Part shown: positions 7,653-14,346 of the stretch, in pieces | Numbering within the stretch: position 1 is the first letter of the stretch | How the letters are laid out: every line of letters begins with the position of its first letter | DNA from: Actinomadura pelletieri DSM 43383 | GTDB taxonomy: Bacteria; Actinomycetota; Actinomycetes; Streptosporangiales; Streptosporangiaceae | Direction of reading: 5' to 3' | NCBI RefSeq assembly: GCF_003634705.1 | Contig: NZ_RBWU01000003.1 | Span: 958,354 to 1,022,353, forward strand | Length of the DNA: 64,000 nucleotides | Program-made: the position numbers and the translations under genes | Notes under the pieces: model-generated | What the model was told of the DNA's origin: nothing | What the model saw: only the letters and a program-made list of their open reading frames with translations | Database searches by the model: none

Positions 7653-7682
7653 CCAGCCGATAATCACGAGGCTGTGGCGCAT
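7635..7682 (-). CDS. Branched-chain amino acid leader peptide of cimA
   Basis: 15-codon ORF, MRHSLVIIGWRAGSS, with four consecutive regulatory codons (Leu-Val-Ile-Ile). It is followed by a stem-loop and an intrinsic terminator before cimA. This is the textbook layout of transcription attenuation: starvation for Leu/Val/Ile stalls the ribosome and favours read-through. No Shine-Dalgarno is visible before the ATG; a leaderless or near-leaderless start is possible. Attenuators of this kind have been predicted before ilv/leu genes in other actinobacteria. Confidence 0.85.
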   Translation of the reverse strand: MRHSLVIIGWRAGSS

Positions 7683-7725
7683 GACGTACACAGTCTGCCA
7701 CATGCTTTTCATGCTCGGGACATCC

Positions 7726-7742
7726 GTCCCGCATCCTGAGAC
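7726..7742. promoter_or_regulatory. 17-bp inverted repeat upstream of the cimA leader (BCAA operator candidate)
   Basis: GTCCCG-CATCC-TGAGAC. One of four related 6-5-6 sites in the window (others at 10163, 11260 and 22925). It lies 43 bp upstream of the leader start codon. An IclR-type regulator of the LtbR/NdgR class is a reasonable guess for the binding protein, but it is not encoded here. Confidence 0.65.
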
Positions 7743-7791
7743 GACGCGGCCCCGGGGCCCGGCGCGCCCGAGGCCCGCGTCGAAACAACGA

Positions 7792-8895
7792 TCAGACGAT
7801 CTTGTGGACCCAGCCGTAGGGGTCGGGACGGGTGCCGTACTGGATGCCGACCAGCTCCTGGCGCAGCCTCATCGACACCTCACCGGGCTCGCCGTCACCG
7901 ATCGTCCACTCGCGGTCGGCGCCCTTGACCCGGCCGACCGGGCTGATGATCGCCGCGGTGCCGCAGCCGAAGACCTCGGTGATCTCCCCGGACTCGCAGC
8001 CGGACTGCCACTCCTCAATGCTGATCTTGCCTTCCTCGACCGGGATGCCGAGGTCGGGCGCCAGCTTGAGCATCGAGTCGCGGGTGACGCCGGCGAGGAG
8101 CGTCCCGGTGAGCGCGGGGGTGAGGAGCCGTGCCCGTGTGCCGGAGCCGTAGACGAACATGAGGTTCATCGACCCGACCTCCTCGACCCAGCGGTGCTCC
8201 ACGGCGTCCAGCCAGACGACCTGGTCACAGCCCTGTGCGACGGCCTGCGCCTGGCCGGCGAACGACGCGGCGTAGTTGCCGCCGGTCTTCGCCTCGCCGG
8301 TGCCGCCGGGGGCCGCGCGGGTGTAGTCCTGCGACAGCCACACCGAGACGGGTTTGATGCCCCGCGGGTAGTACAGCCCGGACGGGGACGCGATGACCAT
8401 GAAGAGGAACTCGTTCGCCGGGCTGTTGACACCGAGCGCGCGGGTGGTCGCGAACATGAACGGGCGCAGGTACAGGCTGTGCCCCTCGGTGTCGGGCACC
8501 CAGTCCTTGTCGGTGCTGACGAGCAGCTCGATCGCGTCCACGAACAGCTGCTCGGGGATCTCCGGCATCGCCATCCGCCGCGCCGACCGGTTCATCCGCG
8601 CGGCGTTCATGTGCGGCCGGAAGGTGACGATCGACCCGTCGGGCTGCTTGTAGGCCTTGAGGCCCTCGAAGAGCTCCTGCGCGTAGTGGAGGACCTGGCT
8701 GGCCGGATCCATGGGGATCGGGCCGTAGGGTTCCAGCCGCGCGTCGTGCCATCCCCGGTCCGCCGAGTAGCGGATCGTGATCATGTGGTCGGTGAAGTGC
8801 CGGCCGAAGCCGGGGTCGGCCAGGACGCGCTCGCGCTCGGCGGCGGTCGCGGGCCGCTCGGTGCGCGTGATCTCGAAATCCAGGGTGCTGCTCAT
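7792..8895 (-). CDS. ilvE: Branched-chain amino acid aminotransferase
   Basis: 367 residues, the normal size of actinobacterial class IV IlvE. PLP enzyme that interconverts Leu/Ile/Val and their 2-oxo acids with 2-oxoglutarate. Motifs: 'LHYAQELFEGLKAYK' around residues 90, 'FLFMVIASPSGLYYPRG', 'AKTGGNYAASFAGQAQA' (the conserved block holding the PLP-binding Lys) and 'EVFGCGTAAIISPVG' near 300. It is on the same strand as cimA and ends 110 nt before the cimA leader, so cimA has its own control. The ATG at 8895 has AGGACGAAA upstream. Confidence 0.96.
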   Translation of the reverse strand: MSSTLDFEITRTERPATAAERERVLADPGFGRHFTDHMITIRYSADRGWHDARLEPYGPIPMDPASQVLHYAQELFEGLKAYKQPDGSIVTFRPHMNAARMNRSARRMAMPEIPEQLFVDAIELLVSTDKDWVPDTEGHSLYLRPFMFATTRALGVNSPANEFLFMVIASPSGLYYPRGIKPVSVWLSQDYTRAAPGGTGEAKTGGNYAASFAGQAQAVAQGCDQVVWLDAVEHRWVEEVGSMNLMFVYGSGTRARLLTPALTGTLLAGVTRDSMLKLAPDLGIPVEEGKISIEEWQSGCESGEITEVFGCGTAAIISPVGRVKGADREWTIGDGEPGEVSMRLRQELVGIQYGTRPDPYGWVHKIV

Positions 8896-9003
8896 CGCGG
8901 TTTCGTCCTCTCGCGGATCGCCGACACGGCCTCATCGCCGCTCCGGCTTCCATAGTCCCTATTGTCCTACTTCGTCTAGACCCACTCCTCCGGGGCGCGG
9001 CGC

Positions 9004-9041
9004 ACACAAAGAAACCGGGCGCGCCGCGAGGGCACGCCCGG
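9004..9041 (-). terminator. leuB terminator
   Basis: Downstream of leuB on the minus strand: stem CCGGGCG / CGCCCGG followed by TTTCTTTGTGT. It separates leuB from ilvE. Confidence 0.75.
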
Positions 9042-9072
9042 AGTTCCCTGGTTCCGGCAGAGAGGCGTGCCC

Positions 9073-10122
9073 TCAGCCGGATACTCGCTTGGCGATCGCG
9101 TCGCCGATCTGGGACGTGGACCGCTCACCGAAGGCGGCCCGTTCCGCGAGGTCGTCGGAGACGGCCCGCTCGACCCGGCGGGCGGCGTCGGCCTCACCGA
9201 TGTGGTCGAGCAGCATGGCGACGGACAGGATGGTCGCGGTCGGGTCGGCCTTGCCCTGCCCCGCGATGTCGGGGGCGCTGCCGTGCACCGGCTCGAACAT
9301 CGACGGCGCGGTGCGGTCGGGGTTGACGTTGCCGGACGCGGCGAGCCCGATGCCCCCGGCGACCGCGGCGCCGAGGTCGGTGATGATGTCGCCGAACAGG
9401 TTGTCGGTGACGATCACGTCGAACCGCTGCGGCTGCGACACGAAGAACATCGTGGCCGCGTCGACATGGCAGTAGGCGGTCGTGACCTGCGGGTACTCCT
9501 CCGCGACCCGCTTGAGGACGCGCTGGTACAGGTCACCCGCGAAGGTGAGGACGTTGTCCTTGTGGACGAGTGTCAGATGCTTGCGGGGCCGCGAGGCGGC
9601 GACCTCGAACGCGTACCGGATGACGCGCTCGACGCCGTAGGCGGTGTTGACGCTCTCCTGCGTGGCGACCTCGTGTTCGGTGCCCTTGCGCAGGACACCG
9701 CCGACACCGGTGTACGGGCCCTCGGTGCCCTCCCGGACGACGACCATGTCGATGTCGTCCGTCGTCACGCCCGCCAGGGGCGTCGCGACACCGGGGAACA
9801 GCTTCACCGGCCGCAGGTTGACGTAGTGGTCGAGCTCGAACCGGGCCCGCAGCAGCAGACCGCGCTCCAGGGTTCCGCTCGGGACGGTCGGGTCGCCGAC
9901 GGCGCCCAGCAGGATGACCTCCTGCCGGCGCAGCTCGTCCAGCACCGAGTCGGGCAGCGTCTCGCCGGTGCGATGCCAGCGGGCGGCGCCCAGGTCGTAC
10001 TCGGTCCGCTCGAACGTGAGCTCACCGGACACGGCGTCGAGAACCTTCAGCCCTTCGGCGACGACCTCGGGACCGATCCCGTCACCGGGGATGACGGCCA
10101 GACGAACACTGCGGGAAACCAT
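9073..10122 (-). CDS. leuB: 3-isopropylmalate dehydrogenase
   Basis: 349 residues, the short actinobacterial form. NAD-dependent oxidative decarboxylation of 3-isopropylmalate in leucine synthesis. N-terminal 'LAVIPGDGIGPEVVAEG'; substrate Arg residues in 'LERGLLLRARFELDHYVNLRPV'; catalytic Lys in 'TLVHKDNVLTFAGDLY'; Asp metal ligands in 'VIVTDNLFGDIITDLGAAV'; and 'EPVHGSAPDIAGQGKADP' in the cofactor region. It lies 43 nt downstream of the FhuF-like gene. Two GTCTCA-type repeats (10143 and 10163) precede it, so it probably has its own regulated promoter. Confidence 0.97.
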   Translation of the reverse strand: MVSRSVRLAVIPGDGIGPEVVAEGLKVLDAVSGELTFERTEYDLGAARWHRTGETLPDSVLDELRRQEVILLGAVGDPTVPSGTLERGLLLRARFELDHYVNLRPVKLFPGVATPLAGVTTDDIDMVVVREGTEGPYTGVGGVLRKGTEHEVATQESVNTAYGVERVIRYAFEVAASRPRKHLTLVHKDNVLTFAGDLYQRVLKRVAEEYPQVTTAYCHVDAATMFFVSQPQRFDVIVTDNLFGDIITDLGAAVAGGIGLAASGNVNPDRTAPSMFEPVHGSAPDIAGQGKADPTATILSVAMLLDHIGEADAARRVERAVSDDLAERAAFGERSTSQIGDAIAKRVSG

Positions 10123-10162
10123 GCGCGCACTCTACTGCAAACGTCTCAGTGCCTGGGCTTTC

Positions 10163-10179
10163 ATCTCACATCCCGGGAC
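10163..10179. promoter_or_regulatory. 17-bp inverted repeat upstream of leuB (BCAA operator candidate)
   Basis: ATCTCA-CATCC-CGGGAC, related to the sites before the cimA, ilvB and 11160-11204 leaders. It overlaps the stop codon of the FhuF-like gene (10166-10168). A weaker partner, GTCTCA-GTGCC-TGGGCT, lies at 10143-10159, closer to leuB. Confidence 0.6.
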
Positions 10180-10840
10180 GCAGACCACAATCGCCGCACA
10201 TGCCCCCACCGGGCACACGGTAGTACAGGCAGCAGTTACGCCGGACGAACCCGTCCGGCCCCCACTCCCCCACCCCGACCAGGGGTTCACGCGTGAACAA
10301 CTCCCGAACAAGAGCATGCCGCACACCGTCATCCGGCCCGACGTTCAGGCTCCCAGCCAACGCCGAAGCCGCATTGCCCCACACGAGCCCGTCCGCGAGG
10401 TTCACGAACGTGAGCATCGACGCATACAGCGGCCGAAGCAGCCCGTCCACGACCATCACGTGAAGACGTTCGGCGGCCCAGGAGAGATCGTCCGTCCGCC
10501 ATCCCCGCGGCTCGACGAGCCCCAACGCGATCGGCTCGACACGCCACCGAAGCCCCCCCAGGTCGGGCACGACTCCCAGGGCCGCCGCGGCGACGACCGG
10601 CGACCACAACCGCGCCGCGAGCCCCTGGAAGAGCAACGACGCCGCGACCCGCCGCTCCCCGGTCCCGAGCCGCTCGGCGTAGTCACCGGTCAACGCCACA
10701 AGCCGGGCGGAATCACCAGGAAAAGGCTGCCACCCGGCCCCACCGACCTCGTCACCCGTCAGGATCTCGAAGTACGGCCCGACCCGAGCGACGTCCCGCA
10801 ACACCCGAGCCACTTCCACAGAACCAGCATCGAGCGCCAT
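10166..10840 (-). CDS. FhuF-like (2Fe-2S) protein
   Basis: 224 residues from the ATG at 10840; an in-frame start at 10870 is also possible. The C terminus has 'NCCLYYRVPGGGMCGDCG', the Cys-Cys-x10-Cys-x2-Cys motif that binds a [2Fe-2S] cluster in FhuF-type ferric-siderophore reductases. The rest is alpha-helical with 'FQGLAARLWSPVVAAAALGVVPD', also typical of that family. Cytoplasmic; probably reduces siderophore iron or serves another redox role. It lies between the 30-residue ORF and leuB on one strand, with gaps of 97 and 43 nt. Its link to leucine synthesis is unclear; IPM isomerase (LeuCD) is an Fe-S enzyme, which is only a hint. Confidence 0.82.
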   Translation of the reverse strand: MALDAGSVEVARVLRDVARVGPYFEILTGDEVGGAGWQPFPGDSARLVALTGDYAERLGTGERRVAASLLFQGLAARLWSPVVAAAALGVVPDLGGLRWRVEPIALGLVEPRGWRTDDLSWAAERLHVMVVDGLLRPLYASMLTFVNLADGLVWGNAASALAGSLNVGPDDGVRHALVRELFTREPLVGVGEWGPDGFVRRNCCLYYRVPGGGMCGDCGLRPGM

Positions 10841-10937
10841 GTCGCCAGTGTCCCACCACCCCACCACCACCGCCCGAACGCCGATGCCAGGACCGGTGGC
10901 GGGCCACCGAGTCCCGAAGGGCGAGTGATTCGCCTTG

Positions 10938-11030
10938 TCAGTCGGCGCGGCGGTCCAGGGCGGTCTGCAGGGCGCGGGCCGCTTCTTCCTCGGCCTCGTC
11001 CGTGGGTGCGTTGGTCCAGGTTTCGTTCAT
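10938..11030 (-). CDS. 30-residue ORF behind a branched-chain leader element
   Basis: ATG with a strong Shine-Dalgarno (GGAGTG, 6-nt spacing). It starts MNETWTNAPTDEAEEEAARA and ends with ALDRRAD, giving a short acidic helix after a polar N terminus. It has no Leu/Val/Ile run, so it is not itself a leader. It lies 130 nt downstream of a leader peptide of the leuA/ilvB type, where a biosynthetic enzyme would normally begin, and a hairpin (GGCGA/TCGCC) follows the stop. It could be a regulatory microprotein, or the residue of a lost leuA-type locus that still drives the downstream FhuF-like and leuB genes. I do not recognise a family. Confidence 0.6.
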   Translation of the reverse strand: MNETWTNAPTDEAEEEAARALQTALDRRAD

Positions 11031-11132
11031 GGGTTCACTCCAGTTCGCTGAGCTGGTGGCCGCAGGGCCGCCGGGACGCCGTGGTTCGCACGGTCCGGCG
11101 AGGGAGATCGGACTCACGGCCAGGCAGAGCCT

Positions 11133-11175
11133 CCGCAGCGGGTGCCGGCCTGCCGATGATCAGGCCCCGCTGCGG
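11133..11175 (-). promoter_or_regulatory. Leader-overlapping hairpin of the leuB-side attenuator
   Basis: Perfect 10-bp stem CCGCAGCGGG / CCCGCTGCGG enclosing a second 6-bp hairpin (GGCCTG / CAGGCC). The 5' arm is formed by the last codons of the leader peptide. No U-tract terminator follows; instead CCAG / CTGG brackets the region ending at the 30-residue ORF's Shine-Dalgarno. Control may therefore act on translation. Confidence 0.65.
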
Positions 11176-11204
11176 CAGCGAAGGATTACTACGAAGCGCC
11201 GCAT
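11160..11204 (-). CDS. Branched-chain amino acid leader peptide (leuA/ilvB type)
   Basis: 14-codon ORF MRRFVVILRCRSGA with the run Val-Val-Ile-Leu. It has the same organisation as the cimA leader: similar start context (GTCATGCG), regulatory codons in the middle, basic/Gly end, and a hairpin beginning in the last codons. The next ORF downstream is only 30 codons, followed by the FhuF-like gene and leuB. In several actinobacteria leaders of this type precede leuA. Confidence 0.75.
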   Translation of the reverse strand: MRRFVVILRCRSGA

Positions 11205-11259
11205 GACTGTCACGAGACTACCTAAGCCACGACCGACGTGTCCCGATCCGTGGCCGAAA

Positions 11260-11276
11260 ATCTCACATCCTGAGAC
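11260..11276. promoter_or_regulatory. 17-bp inverted repeat upstream of the leader at 11160-11204
   Basis: ATCTCA-CATCC-TGAGAC. It shares the CATCC spacer with the cimA and leuB sites and lies 55 bp upstream of the leader start codon. It ties this locus to the same putative regulon. Confidence 0.65.
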
Positions 11277-11322
11277 GCCCATAAGAGCGAGAACCGCCAC
11301 CAAAAGGTCGCTCAGCCGTCAC

Positions 11323-11401
11323 GTGAGCGCGCTACCTGCCCGGGGAGGCAACGCCGAAGGCGAGCCTCCCCGGGCAGATCGCGAAGCGATGTCGCGCTCA
11401 C
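11323..11401. repeat. Large compound inverted repeat (cruciform-capable)
   Basis: Outer arms GTGAGCGCG / CGCGCTCAC at 11323-11331 and 11393-11401. Inner 14-bp perfect arms CTGCCCGGGGAGGC / GCCTCCCCGGGCAG at 11336-11349 and 11364-11377. The loop has a further CGCC/GGCG stem. No coding sequence is seen. It could be a REP/MITE-like element or a very strong structural terminator. Confidence 0.8.
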
Positions 11402-11402
11402 A

Positions 11403-11456
11403 CATTCACGGTCAGGGGGTACGAGCCGCTAGGCGAGTGCTCCCTGACCGTGAATG
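11403..11456 (-). terminator. serA downstream hairpin
   Basis: Perfect 15-bp arms (CATTCACGGTCAGGG / CCCTGACCGTGAATG) with a 24-nt loop, starting 9 nt after the serA stop codon. There is no U-tract on the distal side. It probably terminates serA, and it abuts the compound inverted repeat at 11323-11401. Confidence 0.6.
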
Positions 11457-11464
11457 CAATAAGT

Positions 11465-13054
11465 TCAGCCGTCCAGGTCGACCCTGCGGCCCATGTCGGC
11501 GCCGACCTCGGCGGAGATGGCGTCGACGAGCTGCGGCGGGATGGCGGAGTCGACGGTGAGGGCGATGAGCGCCTTGCCGCCCTTGGCGTCCCGGCCGACC
11601 TGCATGCCCGCGATGTTGACCTGCTCGTCGCCGAGGATCTTGCCGACGGCGCCGACGATGCCGGGACGGTCGACATAGGAGAAGAACGCCATGTGCTCGG
11701 TCGGGACGAGCTCCATGTCGTAGCCGTTGATCTCGACGATCCGTTCGGCGTGCTTGGGGCCGGTGAGCGTGCCGGACACCGAGACGACGGAGCCGTCCGC
11801 CATGGTGCCGCGGACCTGCACGACGTTGCGCCAGTCGGGGCTGTCCTCGCTGGTGGTGAGGGTGACCTCGACGCCGCGGTCGCGGGCCAGCAGCGGCGCG
11901 TTGACGAACGTCACGGTCTCCTCGATCACGTCCAGGAACACGCCCTTGAGGGCGGCGAGTTCCAGGACCTTGACGTCGTGTTCGGCGATCTCGCCGCGGA
12001 CGACGACGTCGAGGCGGACGGGGACGCCTCCGGCGAGGGAGGTGAAGATGCGGCCGAGCTTCTCGGCGAGCGGCAGGCCGGGCTTGACGTCCTCGGCGAC
12101 GGCGCCGCCCTGCACGTTGACCGCGTCGGGGACGAACTCGCCGGACAGCGCCAGTTTCACCGACCGGGCGACCTGCGTGCCCGCCTTCTCCTGGGCCTCG
12201 TGGGTGCTGGCGCCGAGGTGCGGGGTGACGACGACGTTGTCATGGTGGAACAGGGGGCTGTCGGTGCAGGGCTCGGTGCGGAACACGTCGATGCCCGCGC
12301 CCGCGACCCGGCCGTCCTTGAGGGCGAGGTCGAGCGCCTCCTCGTCGACGATGCCGCCGCGGGCCGCGTTGACGATCCGGACGCTCGGCTTGACCTGGCG
12401 GAGTTCGCGGTCGCCGATGAGGCCGAGGGTCTCGGGGGTCTTCGGCAGGTGGACGGTGATGAAGTCGGACTCGCGGAGCAGTTCGTCCAGCGTGACGAGT
12501 TTCACGCCGAGCTGGGCGGCGCGGGCGGCCTGCACGTACGGGTCGTAGGCGATCACGTTCATGTCGAAGGCGGCGAGGCGCTGCGCGACGAGCACGCCGA
12601 TGCGGCCGAGGCCGAGGACGCCGACGGTCTTGCCCTGGAGTTCGACGCCGGTGTACTTGGAGCGTTTCCACTCGCCCTGCTTGAGGGCGGTGTGGCCCTG
12701 CGGAACGTTCCGGGCGGTGGCGAGCAGCAGCGCGATCGCGTGCTCGGCGGCGGTGACGATGTTGGACGTGGGCGCGTTGACGACCATGACGCCGGCCTTG
12801 GTGGCGGCCTCGACGTCGACGTTGTCGAGGCCGACGCCCGCGCGGGCGACGACGCGGAGCCTGGTGGCGTGGCGGCACACCTCGGCGGTGACCTTGGTGG
12901 CGCTGCGGACGATCAGCGCGTCGACATCGGCGACGGCGGCCAGCAACTGCTCGCGGTCGGCGCCGTCGACGTGGCGGACCTCGTAGTCGGCTTCCAGCAC
13001 GGCGATGCCTGCCGGGGACAGTTCTTCTGCGACGAGGACGACGGGCTTGCTCAA
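11465..13054 (-). CDS. serA: D-3-phosphoglycerate dehydrogenase
   Basis: 529 residues, the length of the long actinobacterial SerA. NAD-dependent oxidation of 3-phosphoglycerate to 3-phosphohydroxypyruvate, the first step of serine synthesis. The TTG at 13054 was chosen because AAGGA precedes it at good spacing and 'SKPVVLVAEELSPAG' is the usual N terminus; longer frames lack homology. Substrate/NAD domains show 'VGVLGLGRIGVLVAQRL' (nucleotide loop), 'NAARGGIVDE' and the catalytic 'PHLGASTHEAQEKAG'. These are followed by the allosteric substrate-binding domain (about 320-450) and a C-terminal ACT domain ('MAFFSYVDRPGIVGAVGKILG') that senses serine. Monocistronic between hairpins. Confidence 0.96.
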   Translation of the reverse strand: MSKPVVLVAEELSPAGIAVLEADYEVRHVDGADREQLLAAVADVDALIVRSATKVTAEVCRHATRLRVVARAGVGLDNVDVEAATKAGVMVVNAPTSNIVTAAEHAIALLLATARNVPQGHTALKQGEWKRSKYTGVELQGKTVGVLGLGRIGVLVAQRLAAFDMNVIAYDPYVQAARAAQLGVKLVTLDELLRESDFITVHLPKTPETLGLIGDRELRQVKPSVRIVNAARGGIVDEEALDLALKDGRVAGAGIDVFRTEPCTDSPLFHHDNVVVTPHLGASTHEAQEKAGTQVARSVKLALSGEFVPDAVNVQGGAVAEDVKPGLPLAEKLGRIFTSLAGGVPVRLDVVVRGEIAEHDVKVLELAALKGVFLDVIEETVTFVNAPLLARDRGVEVTLTTSEDSPDWRNVVQVRGTMADGSVVSVSGTLTGPKHAERIVEINGYDMELVPTEHMAFFSYVDRPGIVGAVGKILGDEQVNIAGMQVGRDAKGGKALIALTVDSAIPPQLVDAISAEVGADMGRRVDLDG

Positions 13055-13342
13055 GAGGAAACAGTCCTTCGGAGAATGTGGGTGTGTGGGTGGTGGGCAG
13101 TGAAGTTCGCGGGTCACCTCGTCGTGCCCTCGCCCCCGCAGGCGAGTCTATCTCCCGGGGCGGGGCACGGTTCGCGGCGGGGAGACTCCGGCCCGACCCC
13201 TTTGCGGGGGGACGCCCCTCGAACTCCCGCAACGGCACGCGATTCATGTTCGTCCGGCGCCGCCCGGGATGACACCGCCCGCCCGGTTTCGCGGGCGTGC
13301 GTGATCGCCGGGCGGCTCCGCCGTGCCCGCCCGCCGGTCCGC

Positions 13343-14041
13343 TCAGGCCGCGCTGGGCGCGGGCATCGCGGTGAGGACGGACGCGACCCGCTCCGCGTCG
13401 GCGACATGGACGTGCGGGACGTCCACGAACAGCCGCAGCGGCCCGGCGGGCAGTCCGAGGTCGTCGGCGACCTGGATCTGCACCTCGCGGAGCGGGATGT
13501 AGGTCAGGTAGCCGCGGTAGACGTCCTGCGACCGGAACATCGCCGTCATGATCAGCCGGTAGCCGCGGATCCGGAAGGACAGGGCCGTCAGGGACGGCAG
13601 CCCCTCCGCCGGCTCGCCGGGGATCGTGAGCGAGATCCACGCGCTGGTCGTCCACGGCCGGGCCCGCAGCAGGTCGACGACCCAGCGGATCTGGTCGTTG
13701 CCCTCCAGGTCGTGCAGCCTCGGCCAGTACCGTCCGCGGACGGCGTGCCGCGTGCGCTCCTGAGCGCGCCGGACGATCCTCGTGTGGTCGCCGTGCTCGC
13801 GGAGGATCGGGTCCTCCCAGCTCAGCGAGGCGACCTCGAACAGCAGCGGCGGTCCCTCGATGATGGGGCCGCCGTCCTCCAGGCCCGCCTCACCGGCGGA
13901 CCACACGTGCCGCAGGACGCCGATCCACGCCTGCCCGCACGTGTCCCAGCGCTGAACCTCGTTGTCCGCCTTCACCTGCACGTCACGTTCTCCCCACCGT
14001 AATTCGCCCCGGGGGGCGCTTTGCGGATCCGGGAATTTCAT
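13343..14041 (-). CDS. Thymidylate-synthase-fold protein lacking the catalytic cysteine
   Basis: 232 residues. The ThyA/dCMP-hydroxymethylase superfamily pattern is visible: 'AWIGVLRHVWSAG' then 'GGPIIEGPPLLFEV' (N-terminal strand), 'GNDQIRWVVDLLRARP' (residues 114-129), 'LPSLTALSFRIRGYRLIMTAMFRSQDVY' spanning the active-site strand and the RS-x-D segment (148-175), and 'LFVDVPHVHVAD' (204-215) in place of the SxHIY..D motif. The P-C nucleophile motif is P149-S150 here, so normal methyl or hydroxymethyl transfer to a pyrimidine is not expected. Shorter than ThyA (about 264). Monocistronic, with no nucleotide-metabolism neighbours. Function unknown. Confidence 0.6.
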   Translation of the reverse strand: MKFPDPQSAPRGELRWGERDVQVKADNEVQRWDTCGQAWIGVLRHVWSAGEAGLEDGGPIIEGPPLLFEVASLSWEDPILREHGDHTRIVRRAQERTRHAVRGRYWPRLHDLEGNDQIRWVVDLLRARPWTTSAWISLTIPGEPAEGLPSLTALSFRIRGYRLIMTAMFRSQDVYRGYLTYIPLREVQIQVADDLGLPAGPLRLFVDVPHVHVADAERVASVLTAMPAPSAA

Positions 14042-14346
14042 GCCGCGGGGATTGCCGCGCTGAGATTGTTCTCCGCTTCGTCTCCGGCCCGTGCCCTTCG
14101 TCGTTCTTGACCAGCATCACACCACTCATGCTCTCCGCCGCCCCTGTGCCGTTCCGGCAGCGGTCGGACGAGTGTGAGCGCGGGGTGCCCGCGCCGGCCA
14201 CGGCCGTCACGGCTTTCCTCAAGTATCAGGCAAAGACCGCCAAAAAGACAGGGTATTTTAGCCAGAAGGTGCCTTCACCGGCTTTTTGACCACGGTCGGG
14301 ATGATCGGTCACCCCGACAATCCACCCAAAGCGCCGTGATTATGGC
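14042..14346. other. Intergenic region between the TS-fold gene and the DUF2079 gene
   Basis: I see no convincing gene. A hairpin near 14262-14288 (GAAGGTGCCTTC core within GCC/GGC, then TTTTT in the plus direction) looks like a plus-strand intrinsic terminator, although no plus-strand gene precedes it. A second stem (GTCGGG / CCCGAC) lies near 14296-14320. The stretch 14225-14290 is unusually A+T-rich for the window and probably holds the promoter of the TS-fold gene. Confidence 0.5.

Noticed and set aside
5913..7739. Long plus-strand open frame antisense to cimA
   Set aside because: It mirrors the cimA codons in a GC-rich genome; no family motifs, no RBS, and it crosses the leader and terminator of cimA.
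11002..11559. 185-codon plus-strand open frame across the leader region and inverted repeats
   Set aside because: It reads through perfect hairpins and the serA 3' end; composition is not coding-like, and the minus-strand leader features explain the region better.
11450..14002. 850-codon plus-strand open frame antisense to serA and the TS-fold gene
   Set aside because: Composition-driven shadow: low complexity (Asp/Gly/Val/Ala-rich), covers two clear minus-strand genes and the gap between them.
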